Assembly (NCBI GenBank): GCA_965261105.1
Contig: CBDHCM010000006.1
Location: 2,542,001-2,606,000 of the forward strand
From: Aldehydirespirator sp965261105
GTDB lineage: Bacteria; Actinomycetota; Acidimicrobiia; Acidimicrobiales; Aldehydirespiratoraceae
Length of the DNA stretch: 64,000 bases
Reading direction: 5' to 3'
The notes under the pieces are model-generated. The model did no database searches. It was not told the DNA's origin and saw only the letters and a program-made list of their open reading frames with translations. Positions within the stretch are counted from its first letter, which is position 1, and every line of letters begins with the position of its first letter. Made by a program: the position numbers and the translations under genes. Shown piece by piece: positions 26,639-35,171 of the stretch.

Positions 26639-28986
26639 TCCTTTTCCTCCTTTGAACGGGAAAGTCCCTTGGGCACGATGATGGTGATCCCCGTTCGGTC
26701 GGGTCTGGTGGCACTCGACTTCACCGGCGCCTTCTCAGCCCGGCCCCGCACGTAGTTGTTGGTGAGCACCGCCACCAGCAGCAAGGCGCCGAGGACCAGG
26801 AACCGCCAGTCGCTGTTCCATTGGGCAAAGCCGATGCCCTGGGAGATCATGCCCCAGATCAAGGCTCCGATGCCGGCACCGAGCGCCGATCCGTAGCCGC
26901 CGGTCAGCAGGTTGCCGCCCACAACGGCGACGATGATGTAGCGGAACTCGTTGCCGTCACCGACATCGGCCTGCACGGCGGTGAGCCTGAAGGCGATCAG
27001 CATCCCGGTGATCCAGGCTGCCCCCGACACCAGCATGAACAGCGTGGTCTTGGTGCGCGCCGCGGGCACGCCCACCGAGCGGGCTGCCTCCTTGTTGCCC
27101 CCGACGGCCATGATCCAACTGCCGAACTGCGTGCGCACCAACACCCACGAACCGACGGCCGCGAAGACCACGAACGACAGCACGACCACGCCGTACTGCG
27201 TCTGGGGGCAGCGCAGCTCCCCGTCGCTGCCCACCGTGCAGATCTTCTCCAGTTCGGCTCCGGTCACGAACAGCAGCCGGGTGGCGACGCCGAGCATGAC
27301 CGACCCTATGCCCACCGTCACCAGGGCCCGCCCGACGCCCTCGTCGCGCGTGAGGAGCGTGTGGGCCGCGGTGACGAGGGCGTACACGACGAAAACGGCG
27401 ATACCCCCTTTGGCTGCCCCGGTGATGAGTGAATAGAGGATCCCGTCGCTATCTGCTAGCTCGAGGACGAAGAAGACCACCGTGGCCACGAATCCGACGA
27501 CGGCGCACAAGTGCATCCACCGGCCGAACTGAGGGGGCGGAGGCGCCGACGTCCGGGTCGCGCTCAGATGTCGGGCGACCGCCGAAGCGGCCAGCACCAG
27601 CGCCACCAGCAGCAACACCGTGAACAACTCGACGCGCAGCTTGCGCGAGGCGGACTCCGCCTGCACGAAGAAAGCGAGAATCGCGATCACCAAGGAGATG
27701 CCCAACGAGACGACGACCGACGGCCGCACTCTTGCGGCGGCACTCGACAGCAGCGCAATTCCCAGCAGAGCGAAGCCGCCGAAGAGGATGGCGCGGGCTG
27801 CCTGCACCGTCACCAAGAAGCTGATCGACGGAACGGCCACCAGCACGGCCCCGATCGCGGGATAGCCGGGGGTGACCCGCCCCAGCGCCGCAAGTACAGC
27901 CAGCACGGCTACCACGCCGATCCCGAGAGCGAACGCGACCCTGCCGAACGAGCCGCCGAAGAAGCCCAGCTGAGAGGAGTTGTCGGCGTTCAGGATGGCT
28001 GCCAGGATCATGGCCAAGCCCACTGCAGCCAGTCCGGCGACAAGGTACTGCCACCATCCCGCCGCACGGCCGCTGTCAGAACGGTCGGGACGCTCGTAGC
28101 GAGCCAGGCACCAGCCGGCCACGGCCAGGATCACGCCGGCGGCGGTCAGCGCTCCGAATGCCTGGTTCGACGCGCGGCCGTCCAGGCTTGTCAGGCCGAC
28201 GAAGCCGGCCACCGCGGCCGCGACGCCCCCGAGAGACGCGACGAAGCCCGCGACGTTGACGGTTCTGCGCCGGGCGTAGGTGAGCTCGAACACACCGAAC
28301 AGCAGGGCCAAGCTGCCGCCGATGAGCAGGCCGGCCCAGACTTCGTCGCGGACCAGCCACAGGCCGGACCATTCGCGAACGTCCCATACGTGGCCGTTGC
28401 GGAGCCATTCGGCACCGAAGATGCCGTTCCAGAAGTCGTAGCCCTCAGCCTCGTCGAGGCCCTCCACCAACACCTTGTTGGTGAACAGCTTGGAGAAGCC
28501 GAGCTTGGCTCCGATCAGCATGAAGAAGGTGCCGAGGGTGACGATGAAGCTGGGCAGCGACGTCTTCTCCACCAGCGTGCCGTTGAACCAGCCGATGGCC
28601 AGCGCGAAGGCCAGCGACAGGGGCACGGCGATATGAAGTCCAAGTCCCGCGCCGTTGATGTCGTTGGCCAGCAGGATGGCGATGATGGCGGTGGCGCCGG
28701 TCATGGCTCCCGAGGACAGGTCGAACTCCCCGCCGATCATCAGCAGCGCTACGGGAACGGCCATCAACCCCAGATAGGCCGCAACGTCGAGGAAGTTGGC
28801 GGTGCCCCCCACCGTGCCGAAGGGTGCGGACACGAGCCAGAACAGCAGCCACACGCCGACGGCGCCCAGCAGGGCGCCGATCTCCGGCCGGGTCAGCAGC
28901 GCCTGTATCGGCCCCCGATGGGCTAGCCGCTCGTCGCCGCCGGCATTGGTGGATTCGGCGGGCTTGTCGGTGGTCGCGTCAGCCAT
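26635..28986 (-). CDS. Sugar ABC transporter permease with a very long internal insertion
   Basis: 783-residue membrane protein. The first ~220 residues (LDVAAYLGLMAVPVALLMIGGEFDLSSGAMTG...) and the last ~200 (GNKEAARSVGVPAARTKTTLF..., GGNLLTGGYGSALGAGIGALIWG) match RbsC-type permeases, which are normally 320-400 residues. Between them lie about 350-400 extra residues with roughly eight to ten more hydrophobic segments and no family motif that I recognise. The reading frame is uninterrupted. The permease should form the channel for the binding protein encoded upstream. The insert could be a second membrane module or a degenerate duplicate of the permease core. Confidence 0.85.
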   Translation of the reverse strand: MADATTDKPAESTNAGGDERLAHRGPIQALLTRPEIGALLGAVGVWLLFWLVSAPFGTVGGTANFLDVAAYLGLMAVPVALLMIGGEFDLSSGAMTGATAIIAILLANDINGAGLGLHIAVPLSLAFALAIGWFNGTLVEKTSLPSFIVTLGTFFMLIGAKLGFSKLFTNKVLVEGLDEAEGYDFWNGIFGAEWLRNGHVWDVREWSGLWLVRDEVWAGLLIGGSLALLFGVFELTYARRRTVNVAGFVASLGGVAAAVAGFVGLTSLDGRASNQAFGALTAAGVILAVAGWCLARYERPDRSDSGRAAGWWQYLVAGLAAVGLAMILAAILNADNSSQLGFFGGSFGRVAFALGIGVVAVLAVLAALGRVTPGYPAIGAVLVAVPSISFLVTVQAARAILFGGFALLGIALLSSAAARVRPSVVVSLGISLVIAILAFFVQAESASRKLRVELFTVLLLVALVLAASAVARHLSATRTSAPPPPQFGRWMHLCAVVGFVATVVFFVLELADSDGILYSLITGAAKGGIAVFVVYALVTAAHTLLTRDEGVGRALVTVGIGSVMLGVATRLLFVTGAELEKICTVGSDGELRCPQTQYGVVVLSFVVFAAVGSWVLVRTQFGSWIMAVGGNKEAARSVGVPAARTKTTLFMLVSGAAWITGMLIAFRLTAVQADVGDGNEFRYIIVAVVGGNLLTGGYGSALGAGIGALIWGMISQGIGFAQWNSDWRFLVLGALLLVAVLTNNYVRGRAEKAPVKSSATRPDRTGITIIVPKGLSRSKEEKE

Positions 28987-29064
28987 GTGATCCCCCAGCG
29001 GCTAGTCGACTTCAGCCCAGCCGCCCGAACGAGTCGGGACGACCGGACAGATTGGATGATCCCA

Positions 29065-29106
29065 CCCAGCACCGGGGCCCGCCGCGGGGACAGGCCCCGT
29101 GCTGGG
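29065..29106 (-). terminator. GC-rich hairpin downstream of binding-protein gene
   Basis: Inverted repeat CCCAGCAC...GTGCTGGG with further pairing of GGGGCC/GGCCCC inside. It lies between the binding-protein stop and the permease start. There is no U-tract, so it may stabilise the upstream mRNA or attenuate transcription rather than fully terminate it. Confidence 0.5.
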
Positions 29107-29114
29107 GGAAGTTA

Positions 29115-29143
29115 GCAGGGGGCGACTGCCGGTCGCCCCCTGC
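29115..29143 (-). terminator. Perfect 12-bp hairpin downstream of binding-protein gene
   Basis: GCAGGGGGCGAC, a five-base loop (TGCCG) and GTCGCCCCCTGC, pairing perfectly, eleven bases after the binding-protein stop codon. Together with the second hairpin it probably gives the binding protein more transcript than the membrane components, a common arrangement for ABC importers. No U-tract follows. Confidence 0.6.
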
Positions 29144-29153
29144 TGCGGATTGA

Positions 29154-30200
29154 TCAGCGTGTGCCCTGAGAGACCAGAGCCTTGACGGCGGAGGCGTTGG
29201 CGGTGTCCACGAATCCGGGGCCCGTGAGAATGGGCAGACCGCCGCCGGCGGTGTTCTGGTTGGTGGCCTGCAGGTGCATCAGGATCACCGGCAGGTAACC
29301 CTGCAGGTACTGCTGCTGGTCGACGGTGAAGGCCACATCGCCGGCCTCGATGGCGTCGATCAGGTCACCCGACAGGTCGAAGCCGCCGATGACCAGCTCA
29401 CGGCCGGCCTGATCGCCCGCGGCGAGGGCCCGCAGCGGAAGGTTCGGGCCGACGCCGAGCACGCCGTCGATGGACGGGTCAGCCTGGAGAATGGCCGCGA
29501 TGCCGTTCTGCTGCTCGTCCGGGTTGGCGTCGAGTCCGACGAACTCGGAGGTCACCTCGCCATCGAAGGTCGCGGCGAGCCCGTCGCAGCGCTCCTCGAG
29601 CGCCACGTTGGACTGCTCCTGGCGGGCGCACAGCACATGGGTCGCGCCCAGCGCGTTGAAGCGCTCGCCCGCGCCGTTGCCGGCCACGGTCTCGGTCTGG
29701 CCCACGTGGGTGGCCGCACCGAGATCCTTGTAGTTGTTCACACCCGAGTTGAGGGTGTACAGCGGGATGCCCGCGGCCACCACGGATTCAGCCGCAGCGG
29801 TCACACCAGCCGGATCGGCCAGCGAGATGGCGATACCCGACGAGCCTGACGCGATGGCGGCCTCAATCTCCTGCGACTGCGCCAGTGCGTCGTTGCTGGA
29901 GCCGAAGTACACGACGTCGCAGCCGATGGCGTTGGCCGCGTCGCGCACTGCCACCTCTACAACGGACCAGAACACGCCGGAATCTCCGTGCGTGATCACG
30001 TGATAGGTGTTGTCGCAGCCCTGCGTGTCGACGACCTCGTCGGTGGTGGCCGGGGCAGCCTCGCCGTCGTCGTCTGCCGGTGCGGTGGTCTCGGCCGGCG
30101 CGGCCGGCGTCGTGGTGTCGTCGCCGTCGTCATCGCCGCACGATGCGGCGACGAGCGTGATGGCGAGCACCACGGCGAACAGCTTCCATAGCTTTTGCAT
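29154..30200 (-). CDS. Periplasmic-binding-type sugar lipoprotein
   Basis: 348-residue substrate-binding protein of the ribose/inositol class (peripla_BP_4 type). A lipoprotein signal peptide ends LVAASC at residue ~21, followed by an acidic, Thr/Pro-rich linker, then the two-lobe binding fold starting YHVITHGDSGVFWSVVEVAV; DPAGVTAAAESVVAAGIPLYTLNSG and VLGVGPNLPLRALAAG are typical lobe segments. It captures the ligand at the membrane for the permease/ATPase below. GGAGGGA, inside the end of iolE, lies before the ATG at 30200. The ligand is inferred to be myo-inositol or a related cyclitol from the surrounding genes. Confidence 0.88.
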   Translation of the reverse strand: MQKLWKLFAVVLAITLVAASCGDDDGDDTTTPAAPAETTAPADDDGEAAPATTDEVVDTQGCDNTYHVITHGDSGVFWSVVEVAVRDAANAIGCDVVYFGSSNDALAQSQEIEAAIASGSSGIAISLADPAGVTAAAESVVAAGIPLYTLNSGVNNYKDLGAATHVGQTETVAGNGAGERFNALGATHVLCARQEQSNVALEERCDGLAATFDGEVTSEFVGLDANPDEQQNGIAAILQADPSIDGVLGVGPNLPLRALAAGDQAGRELVIGGFDLSGDLIDAIEAGDVAFTVDQQQYLQGYLPVILMHLQATNQNTAGGGLPILTGPGFVDTANASAVKALVSQGTR

Positions 30201-30204
30201 TTGA

Positions 30205-31155
30205 TTATCCCTCCGGGAATTGGTGGTTGTTGTGTGCCAATCCGCTGCCCGCGCGGGCGGGCACCAGACCTCGCAGGAACTCCAGGCTCAGGTCGGCGTT
30301 GCGCCTGAGCCGGGCGACCGCCGACACATCGCCCTCGGCGATGGCGGCGTCCTGCTCCAGGACGTACCAAAGGTCTCGTCCTGACTCTTCGAGGCGAGCG
30401 ACGATCTCAGCGATCGCCACCCCTCCTCGACCTAGCGGCGGGAACAGGCCTCCCTGCACGGCCTGCATCAGGGACAACTCCCCCGCCTTCAAGCGCACCG
30501 CGAGGGATGGCTCCAGGTCCTTCAGGTGGACTAGGCCCACGCGGTGCGCGCAACGATCCAACAGTCTCACGACATCGGTCCCGCCGATGGTGACGTGCGC
30601 GGTGTCCAGCACGAGGGACACCTCGGAGCCCTCCAGGATCCTTCTCAGCTCGGCGTCCGTCTCGACCAGAGACCCGAAGTGGGAGTGGAAAACCTGCTGC
30701 AGGCCGTACTCGGCCGCGATGCGGTCGATGCCAGGCAGCGAGTCGCACAGCACTGACCACCCGGTGTCGCTCAGAGGTGCCTGGCGCCACTCGTCGGTAC
30801 GGCCGACTGCGCAGGTGACGAAGAACTGGCCTCCGCCACCGGAGATGAGCGTGGCCCAGCGGCGCGCCGCGGCACGCGTCTGCGCGACGCGGCTCGGATC
30901 GTGCAGCACGAGGGGCACGAAGCCGCCCAGCAGGCTCAGGCCGCAGCGGTCAAGCGTGCTCCGCAACTCCGCCGGTTCGGTCGGCAGGTAGCCGAGCGCC
31001 CCGAGCTCGGTGTGGGTGAAGCCGGCTTCGGCCATCTCGGTGAGCACCCGGTTGACGGGGAGCTGGTATCCCCAGCCAGGAACCTCGCACACGCCCCAGC
31101 TGATGGGCGCGGTGGCAACCCGATCGAGAAGCACCGTGCGCGTCGTGGTGCTCAC
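30205..31155 (-). CDS. iolE: Inosose dehydratase-like TIM-barrel protein
   Basis: 316-residue AP-endonuclease-2-family TIM barrel. ISWGVCEVPGWGYQLP at the N terminus and FTHTELGALGYLPTE are characteristic of 2-keto-myo-inositol dehydratase; metal-ligand candidates include the Glu of HTELG, the His/Asp of SLVLDTAHVTIGG (~190), the His of VGLVHLKDL and the Glu of YVLEQDAA. It removes water from scyllo-inosose to give the dione used by IolD. It is the first gene of the minus-strand operon, 100-150 bases from the divergent LacI gene and its operator. The start is the GTG at 31155. Confidence 0.85.
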   Translation of the reverse strand: MSTTTRTVLLDRVATAPISWGVCEVPGWGYQLPVNRVLTEMAEAGFTHTELGALGYLPTEPAELRSTLDRCGLSLLGGFVPLVLHDPSRVAQTRAAARRWATLISGGGGQFFVTCAVGRTDEWRQAPLSDTGWSVLCDSLPGIDRIAAEYGLQQVFHSHFGSLVETDAELRRILEGSEVSLVLDTAHVTIGGTDVVRLLDRCAHRVGLVHLKDLEPSLAVRLKAGELSLMQAVQGGLFPPLGRGGVAIAEIVARLEESGRDLWYVLEQDAAIAEGDVSAVARLRRNADLSLEFLRGLVPARAGSGLAHNNHQFPEG

Positions 31156-31248
31156 GCGCCGCTCGCTGCTGATCCGCGCAGCCCCAAGAATCTGGATCGT
31201 CGTAAAGACATCTGCCCCGTACAGCCCCCGCTCGTCCCCGTCGCCATC

Positions 31249-31276
31249 TTGAATTAGAGCGCTCTAATGCTATACC
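31249..31276 (+). promoter_or_regulatory. LacI promoter with embedded operator
   Basis: ATTAGAGCGCTCTAAT (31253-31268) is a perfect 16-base palindrome with the central CG typical of LacI-family operators. It lies exactly between a -35-like TTGAAT (31249-31254) and a -10-like TATACC (31271-31276), 16 bases apart, just before the regulator gene. Occupation would block the regulator's own transcription and could also affect the divergent iol operon. Confidence 0.75.
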
Positions 31277-31290
31277 CTGCCCGCCGTGAC

Positions 31291-32358
31291 ATGTCAAGCC
31301 ACACACCCGTGGCTGCCATGAACCGCCCGACCATGGCGGACGTGGCCGAGCGGGCCGGCGTGTCGCGCGCCCTCGTGTCGTTGGTGATGAGGAACTCGCC
31401 ACAGGTATCCGATGAGAAGCGCCGCGCCGTGCTGCGAGCTGCGCGCGAGCTGGGGTACCGGCCCAATCTGATGGCCCGCAACCTCGCCCGGCAGCGCACC
31501 CACACAATCGGCGTTCTGGTCGACGACCTGCGCAACCCGTTCTTCGGAGAGGTCGTCGACGGGATCGAGGCGGAGGCCGCCGAGCACGACTTCCGAGTGC
31601 TCATCCTCAACGGCCACCGCGATGTCCAGCGCGAGCGCGATGCGATCGAGACCCTCTTGCAGCTGCGCGTAGAGGGAATGGCTCTGGTCGGCGCCCGGCT
31701 CGGGGACAAGGATCTGGCCCGGATCGGCGACGCCGCGCCGTGCGTGATGGTGGCCAGCGGTACTGCCAATCCCGGCATCGACACCGTCGCCACGGATGGT
31801 CGTCGGGGAGCCGAGCTAGCGGTGGAGCACTTGGCCGCGCTGGGCCACACGCGCATAGTCCATATGGATGGAGGGGCCAACGTGTCCGCTGCGGAGCGCC
31901 GTTCCGGCTACAAGTCGGGAATGCGGACCGCGGGCATCGGCGACCTCATCGACGTCCGCCCCGCGGGCGATGACGAGGCCGACGCACTCGCCGTGATCGA
32001 CGAGCTGCTGGCCGTGGACGATCCACCCACTGCCGTCTTCGCCTTCAACGATCTCCTCGCCGCCGGGGCGCTCAACCGCCTCGACGAGGCCGGCATGGCC
32101 GTGCCCCGGGACGTGTCGCTCGTCGGCTTCGACAACACGTTCATTGCCGCCCTGCGTCACTTGTCGCTCACCACTATCAACCAGCCGACGTTGGCCATGG
32201 GACGCCTCGTGGTCGACACCCTGCTGCAGCGCCTCTCCGACGGCTCCGGCGAGCCGGTGCGCCACACGCTTCAGCCCGAGCTGGTGGTGCGCTCCACGAC
32301 GGGGCCGCCGCGGCGACACGGCGCTACCGTCGGCGCCACAGCCATGAAGCGGACCTGA
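31291..32358 (+). CDS. LacI-family transcriptional regulator of the inositol operon
   Basis: 355 residues from the ATG at 31291; an ATG at 31318 would begin just before the HTH. The N-terminal helix-turn-helix reads MADVAERAGVSRALVSLVM and is followed by the hinge LGYRPNLMARNLARQRTHTIGVLVDDLRNPFF; the rest is a periplasmic-binding-like effector domain (GFDNTFIAALRHLSLTTINQP near the end). It is divergent from iolE with an operator between them, so it probably represses the iol genes until an inositol-derived inducer binds. The inducer is not known from sequence. Confidence 0.88.
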   Translation: MSSHTPVAAMNRPTMADVAERAGVSRALVSLVMRNSPQVSDEKRRAVLRAARELGYRPNLMARNLARQRTHTIGVLVDDLRNPFFGEVVDGIEAEAAEHDFRVLILNGHRDVQRERDAIETLLQLRVEGMALVGARLGDKDLARIGDAAPCVMVASGTANPGIDTVATDGRRGAELAVEHLAALGHTRIVHMDGGANVSAAERRSGYKSGMRTAGIGDLIDVRPAGDDEADALAVIDELLAVDDPPTAVFAFNDLLAAGALNRLDEAGMAVPRDVSLVGFDNTFIAALRHLSLTTINQPTLAMGRLVVDTLLQRLSDGSGEPVRHTLQPELVVRSTTGPPRRHGATVGATAMKRT

Positions 32359-32360
32359 CG

Positions 32361-32966
32361 ATGCTCGACCATGTCTTCACCGACGCCATAGGAGCGCTGC
32401 GGGACGCGTTCGAGGACGCGCTGCTGGAGCGCCAGGCGGGCGAGGAGCGCTTCCAGACCGACGTACTGGCGGGCGACGTCTCGTGGGAGAACTCCTACGC
32501 CCTGCCCGGGGAGGGACAGCCGCCCCGGGTGTGCGCGGACGTCAGCTGCGTTTGGCCCACATGGTCGCAGGCCGCGTACTTGAGCTGGTACGCGGGGGAC
32601 GGCTACGTCGAGCCGCCCCGCATCGAGATCAAGATCCTGCTGCGGGCCCAGTGCCTGGCCGAGGCGCCCGGGCCCGCGATGGTCCTGAATGTGCTGCCCC
32701 CCGCCAGCCCCGATATCGGCAGCGATCACCTCAAACGGGGCGGGCCCAGGGTGGAGTCGCTGTATGCCGAGGATCTCGACGACACCGACGCCACCGAGTA
32801 CGCCATCGATGTCAGCTACGAGGGGGCCTACGAGCTCGACGAGGCCGGGCTGTCCGACGGCGCGGAGCTCGATAAGCACTTCAACGCGCTGGGCGGATGG
32901 ATCGCCTCGATGCTGGTGCGCCTCGGAGACCTGGAACTGCGCTACAGGCCGGTCCTAGAGGACTGA
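32361..32966 (+). CDS. Conserved-looking hypothetical protein
   Basis: 201-residue acidic soluble protein starting two bases after the LacI stop, hence probably co-transcribed. It has no signal peptide or membrane segment. Phrases such as VCADVSCVWPTWSQAAYLSWYAGDGYVEPPRIEIKILLRAQ and a closing amphipathic LDKHFNALGGWIASMLVRLGDLELRYRPV look like a real folded protein, but I do not recognise the family. Confidence 0.65.
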   Translation: MLDHVFTDAIGALRDAFEDALLERQAGEERFQTDVLAGDVSWENSYALPGEGQPPRVCADVSCVWPTWSQAAYLSWYAGDGYVEPPRIEIKILLRAQCLAEAPGPAMVLNVLPPASPDIGSDHLKRGGPRVESLYAEDLDDTDATEYAIDVSYEGAYELDEAGLSDGAELDKHFNALGGWIASMLVRLGDLELRYRPVLED

Positions 32967-33001
32967 TCGCGTCCGCAAGAGCGCGGCTCGCGACGAGCGG
33001 C

Positions 33002-33403
33002 TCACAGGCCGCGCTGCACCTCGGGCAGGTCCTCGTAGCCGCCCACGCAGGCGCCCTGGATAGCGGCCAGCACCGGCATGCGGGCCTGCTCCAGCGCGGT
33101 GAACGAGCGCTGCAGGTGTAGCAGGTTCAGCCGGAGATTGGCCCGGCGGCGCCCGATCTCACCCGTCTCGCCCTGGAGGCTCGAGTCGTCGGCGAACACC
33201 GACAGGTCCATGCCGGCGCAGAAGTGCCGGCCCTCCGCCGACAGCACGATCACCCGGGCCCGTCCCGCGTCGGAGATCTCGTCCACGATGGCGGGCAGCT
33301 CCGACCAGAACTCCGGGATCATGGTGTTGAGCTGTTCGCCGCGGCTGAGGCGCACGTGGGCTATGTGATCGGACTCCTCCACCTCGAAGCACGTGTACCC
33401 CAC
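33002..33403 (-). CDS. Crotonase (enoyl-CoA hydratase/isomerase) with apparent internal deletion
   Basis: 133 residues. The first ~120 match the crotonase fold: HVRLSRGEQLNTMIPEFWSEL, VIVLSAEGRHFCAGMDL (oxyanion-hole strand and loop) and PVLAAIQGACVGG (second oxyanion Gly). Family members have 250-280 residues; here CVGG is followed at once by YEDLPEVQRGL and a stop. Those last eleven residues resemble the extreme C terminus of some family members, so an in-frame deletion of roughly 130 residues is likely; alternatively it is a simple truncation. The catalytic acidic residues of the missing part are gone, so activity is unlikely. Confidence 0.65.
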   Translation of the reverse strand: MGYTCFEVEESDHIAHVRLSRGEQLNTMIPEFWSELPAIVDEISDAGRARVIVLSAEGRHFCAGMDLSVFADDSSLQGETGEIGRRRANLRLNLLHLQRSFTALEQARMPVLAAIQGACVGGYEDLPEVQRGL

Positions 33404-33442
33404 GCCCGCAGCGTACCCACGCGTCCCCGTGCCGACAGTGGG

Positions 33443-34141
33443 TCACTCCTCTAGAGACGACCGGCTCCCGGAAGCCGGAGGGCCCACCGCCGCGACCAGC
33501 CGAGCGATCAATGCCTCCCACTCTGCTCGGGGAACACGGCCGCCCTCGGATCTGGTTGAGACGACCAGGTGCATGCCGAGACCCAGGGCCTGGTAGAACG
33601 CGACAATGGCGCGGGTGCTCAGATCAGGGTCGATGGATCCCTCGGCCTTGGCCCTGGACACCATCTCCCCCATACGCACCGCCTCCTCCTCCATGGATCG
33701 GGAGACGGCGGCGCGGAAGTCATCATCGCGCCTGGCGCTGACGAACGCCTCCAGCATCACGTCGCGAGACCGGGCGTTCGGGGTGTTCATCACACGCGTG
33801 CCCAGGGCGACGAGAGTCTCGGGTGCCGGCGCGTCAGCGGCGGCCACCGAGAGGTGCATGAACTGCGGAACGACGTGGCGGACAGCGTCGACGATCAGGT
33901 CATGCTTGCCTGGCCAGCGGGCGTAGATGGCTCCGGTGGTGAGGTCGGCGCGGCGGGCAATCTCAGCGACGCGTGCGGCCTCGAACCCGCGCTCCGCGAA
34001 CACCTCGACAGCCGCATCCAGCAGGCGCTCCGTGACCGCCTGCGACCGGCTGGCTCCCGCCATCGCTCCGGGTGACTCCGAAGGGACGTCGTCGGTGACG
34101 TCAATGTCTGTTGCGGCACCACTCATTGCTGCATCGGCCAT
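33443..34141 (-). CDS. TetR-family transcriptional regulator
   Basis: 232 residues from the ATG at 34141 (a GTG at 34228 is possible but would place the operator inside the gene). The HTH is TERLLDAAVEVFAERGFEAARVAEIARRADLTTGAIYARWPGKHDLIVDAV, classical TetR; the C-terminal part is an all-helical ligand domain. It is divergent from nothing obvious and lies beside a crotonase and an SRPBCC protein, so it may control a small lipid or aromatic-acid pathway. A palindrome at 34160-34172 sits in its promoter region. Confidence 0.85.
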   Translation of the reverse strand: MADAAMSGAATDIDVTDDVPSESPGAMAGASRSQAVTERLLDAAVEVFAERGFEAARVAEIARRADLTTGAIYARWPGKHDLIVDAVRHVVPQFMHLSVAAADAPAPETLVALGTRVMNTPNARSRDVMLEAFVSARRDDDFRAAVSRSMEEEAVRMGEMVSRAKAEGSIDPDLSTRAIVAFYQALGLGMHLVVSTRSEGGRVPRAEWEALIARLVAAVGPPASGSRSSLEE

Positions 34142-34159
34142 TGCTGCCCCAGAGTTGAT

Positions 34160-34172
34160 AATAACCGTTATT
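34160..34172 (-). promoter_or_regulatory. Palindromic operator upstream of TetR gene
   Basis: AATAACCGTTATT is a palindrome with 6-base arms around one central base, in an AT-rich stretch unlike the surrounding DNA and ~20 bases upstream of the TetR start codon. This is a likely autoregulatory site. Confidence 0.6.
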
Positions 34173-34324
34173 GTTTGAGGTATCCTATGATTGTTTGGAA
34201 TTGTAGTATGTAGTGTTGTCGAATCCACCGCTCCGGCGAAGTGAGGCCGCGTGCGGTTCCCGCCGACTTCGTGGCCGAGCGAGACAGGGCGCCTCCAGGG
34301 GAGGCGCTGCGGGCTGATCGGCAG

Positions 34325-34768
34325 TTAGAACCGGGCCGCGAAACGGCGGAGGTTGCGAGTCCACACAGCCCGAAGTGCCGGACGGGCCACGGCCGCACCG
34401 AGCGGTCCGCCCATCCACCACCGGAACCGGAGCATCTCAGTCCACTCGAACCGTGTATGGGTTTCGCCGGCGGGTCCCGGGCATCCCGTGAGCCGGAACT
34501 GCCCGGTGCCCGAGACCGCCCCGCGGTGACGGATCCCCATGACTTGGCCGTCTCGCCACTCGGTGACCTCCATGCGGTCGATGGTCCGCACCGGGCCGAC
34601 TCTGGTAGCGCACTCGAAACGCACGCCGACACCCTCGGTCGCCTCGGTGAGGAAGCGAATCGAGCAGGCCTCGCTCATCCAGTCAACGTGGCGGCCGATG
34701 TTGCGCAGGTCCTCCCACACCACCGCGGGCGCCGCGGGCACCACCGTCGAAACCCGGATCGTCGCCAC
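34325..34768 (-). CDS. SRPBCC (START-like) family protein
   Basis: 147-residue protein with the polyketide-cyclase/START-like pattern: IRVSTVVPAAPAVVWEDLRNIGRHVDWMSEA at the N terminus, a central beta-rich part (VRFECATRVGPVRTIDRMEVTEW) and a C-terminal long helix after WWMGGPLGAAVARPAL. The fold binds hydrophobic ligands. It lies upstream of the TetR gene in the same direction, ~180 bases away. The ligand is unknown. Confidence 0.78.
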   Translation of the reverse strand: MATIRVSTVVPAAPAVVWEDLRNIGRHVDWMSEACSIRFLTEATEGVGVRFECATRVGPVRTIDRMEVTEWRDGQVMGIRHRGAVSGTGQFRLTGCPGPAGETHTRFEWTEMLRFRWWMGGPLGAAVARPALRAVWTRNLRRFAARF

Positions 34769-34884
34769 TCGCTGAGCCTACGGCCGCGCCCGAACCTGTT
34801 CTGCGTCTGAGTTCGACGCGGAGATGGTGCCGCGCATTGAACTAACTCTGGCAGGCTCTGGGGCGAACGTGAGAGGAGTCAGCT

Positions 34885-35013
34885 GTGAGCGAGAACGGAG
34901 CTCGTCGGAGGCCGCGTGTGCTGTCGCCGGAGGCGAAGTGGGAGATCTTCTTGGAGGTGGCTTCTCGGGAGATTACCCAGGCCGAGGCGGCGCGCTGCTT
35001 GTGCGCCCCATAG
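34885..35013 (+). pseudogene. IS3-like transposase OrfA fragment
   Basis: A GTG at 34885 with AGAGGAG upstream opens 42 codons that read VLSPEAKWEIFLEVASREITQAEAARCLCAP and then stop. The KWEIFLEV...TQAEAAR stretch matches the N-terminal helix-turn-helix of IS3-family-type transposases; everything downstream is lost. It abuts a TnpB fragment on the other strand. Confidence 0.55.
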
Positions 35014-35171
35014 CAGAACCGATGCCGCCGGCGTTGTTCGACTGTCCAGTTGTAGGCGTAGCGGCGCGCCCCGAAGTGCGAGAGCAGCGCAGCCACTTGC
35101 TCGTCGGTGGCGTCCATCGCGAACCTGAACGACTGGCAGATCATCCCCGCAGCAGGCTCATACCTTGGCAT
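35011..35171 (-). pseudogene. TnpB N-terminal fragment
   Basis: From the ATG at 35171 the minus strand reads ICQSFRFAMDATDEQVAALLSHFGARRYAYNWTVEQ, the conserved start of TnpB/OrfB proteins. After about 45 residues the frame runs into the antisense of the IS3-like fragment, so the RuvC nuclease domain and any reRNA region are missing. The start overlaps the end of the adjacent serine recombinase gene, the normal IS607/IS1535 arrangement. Confidence 0.65.

Noticed and set aside
27511..28926. 470-codon open frame on the plus strand opposite the permease
   Set aside because: Composition is Gln/Gly/Arg/His-rich as expected from antisense of a hydrophobic protein; the permease is clearly real.
29065..29143. 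Riboswitch between binding-protein and permease genes
   Set aside because: Two simple hairpins after a stop codon fit partial termination or mRNA stabilisation; no conserved aptamer pattern is visible.
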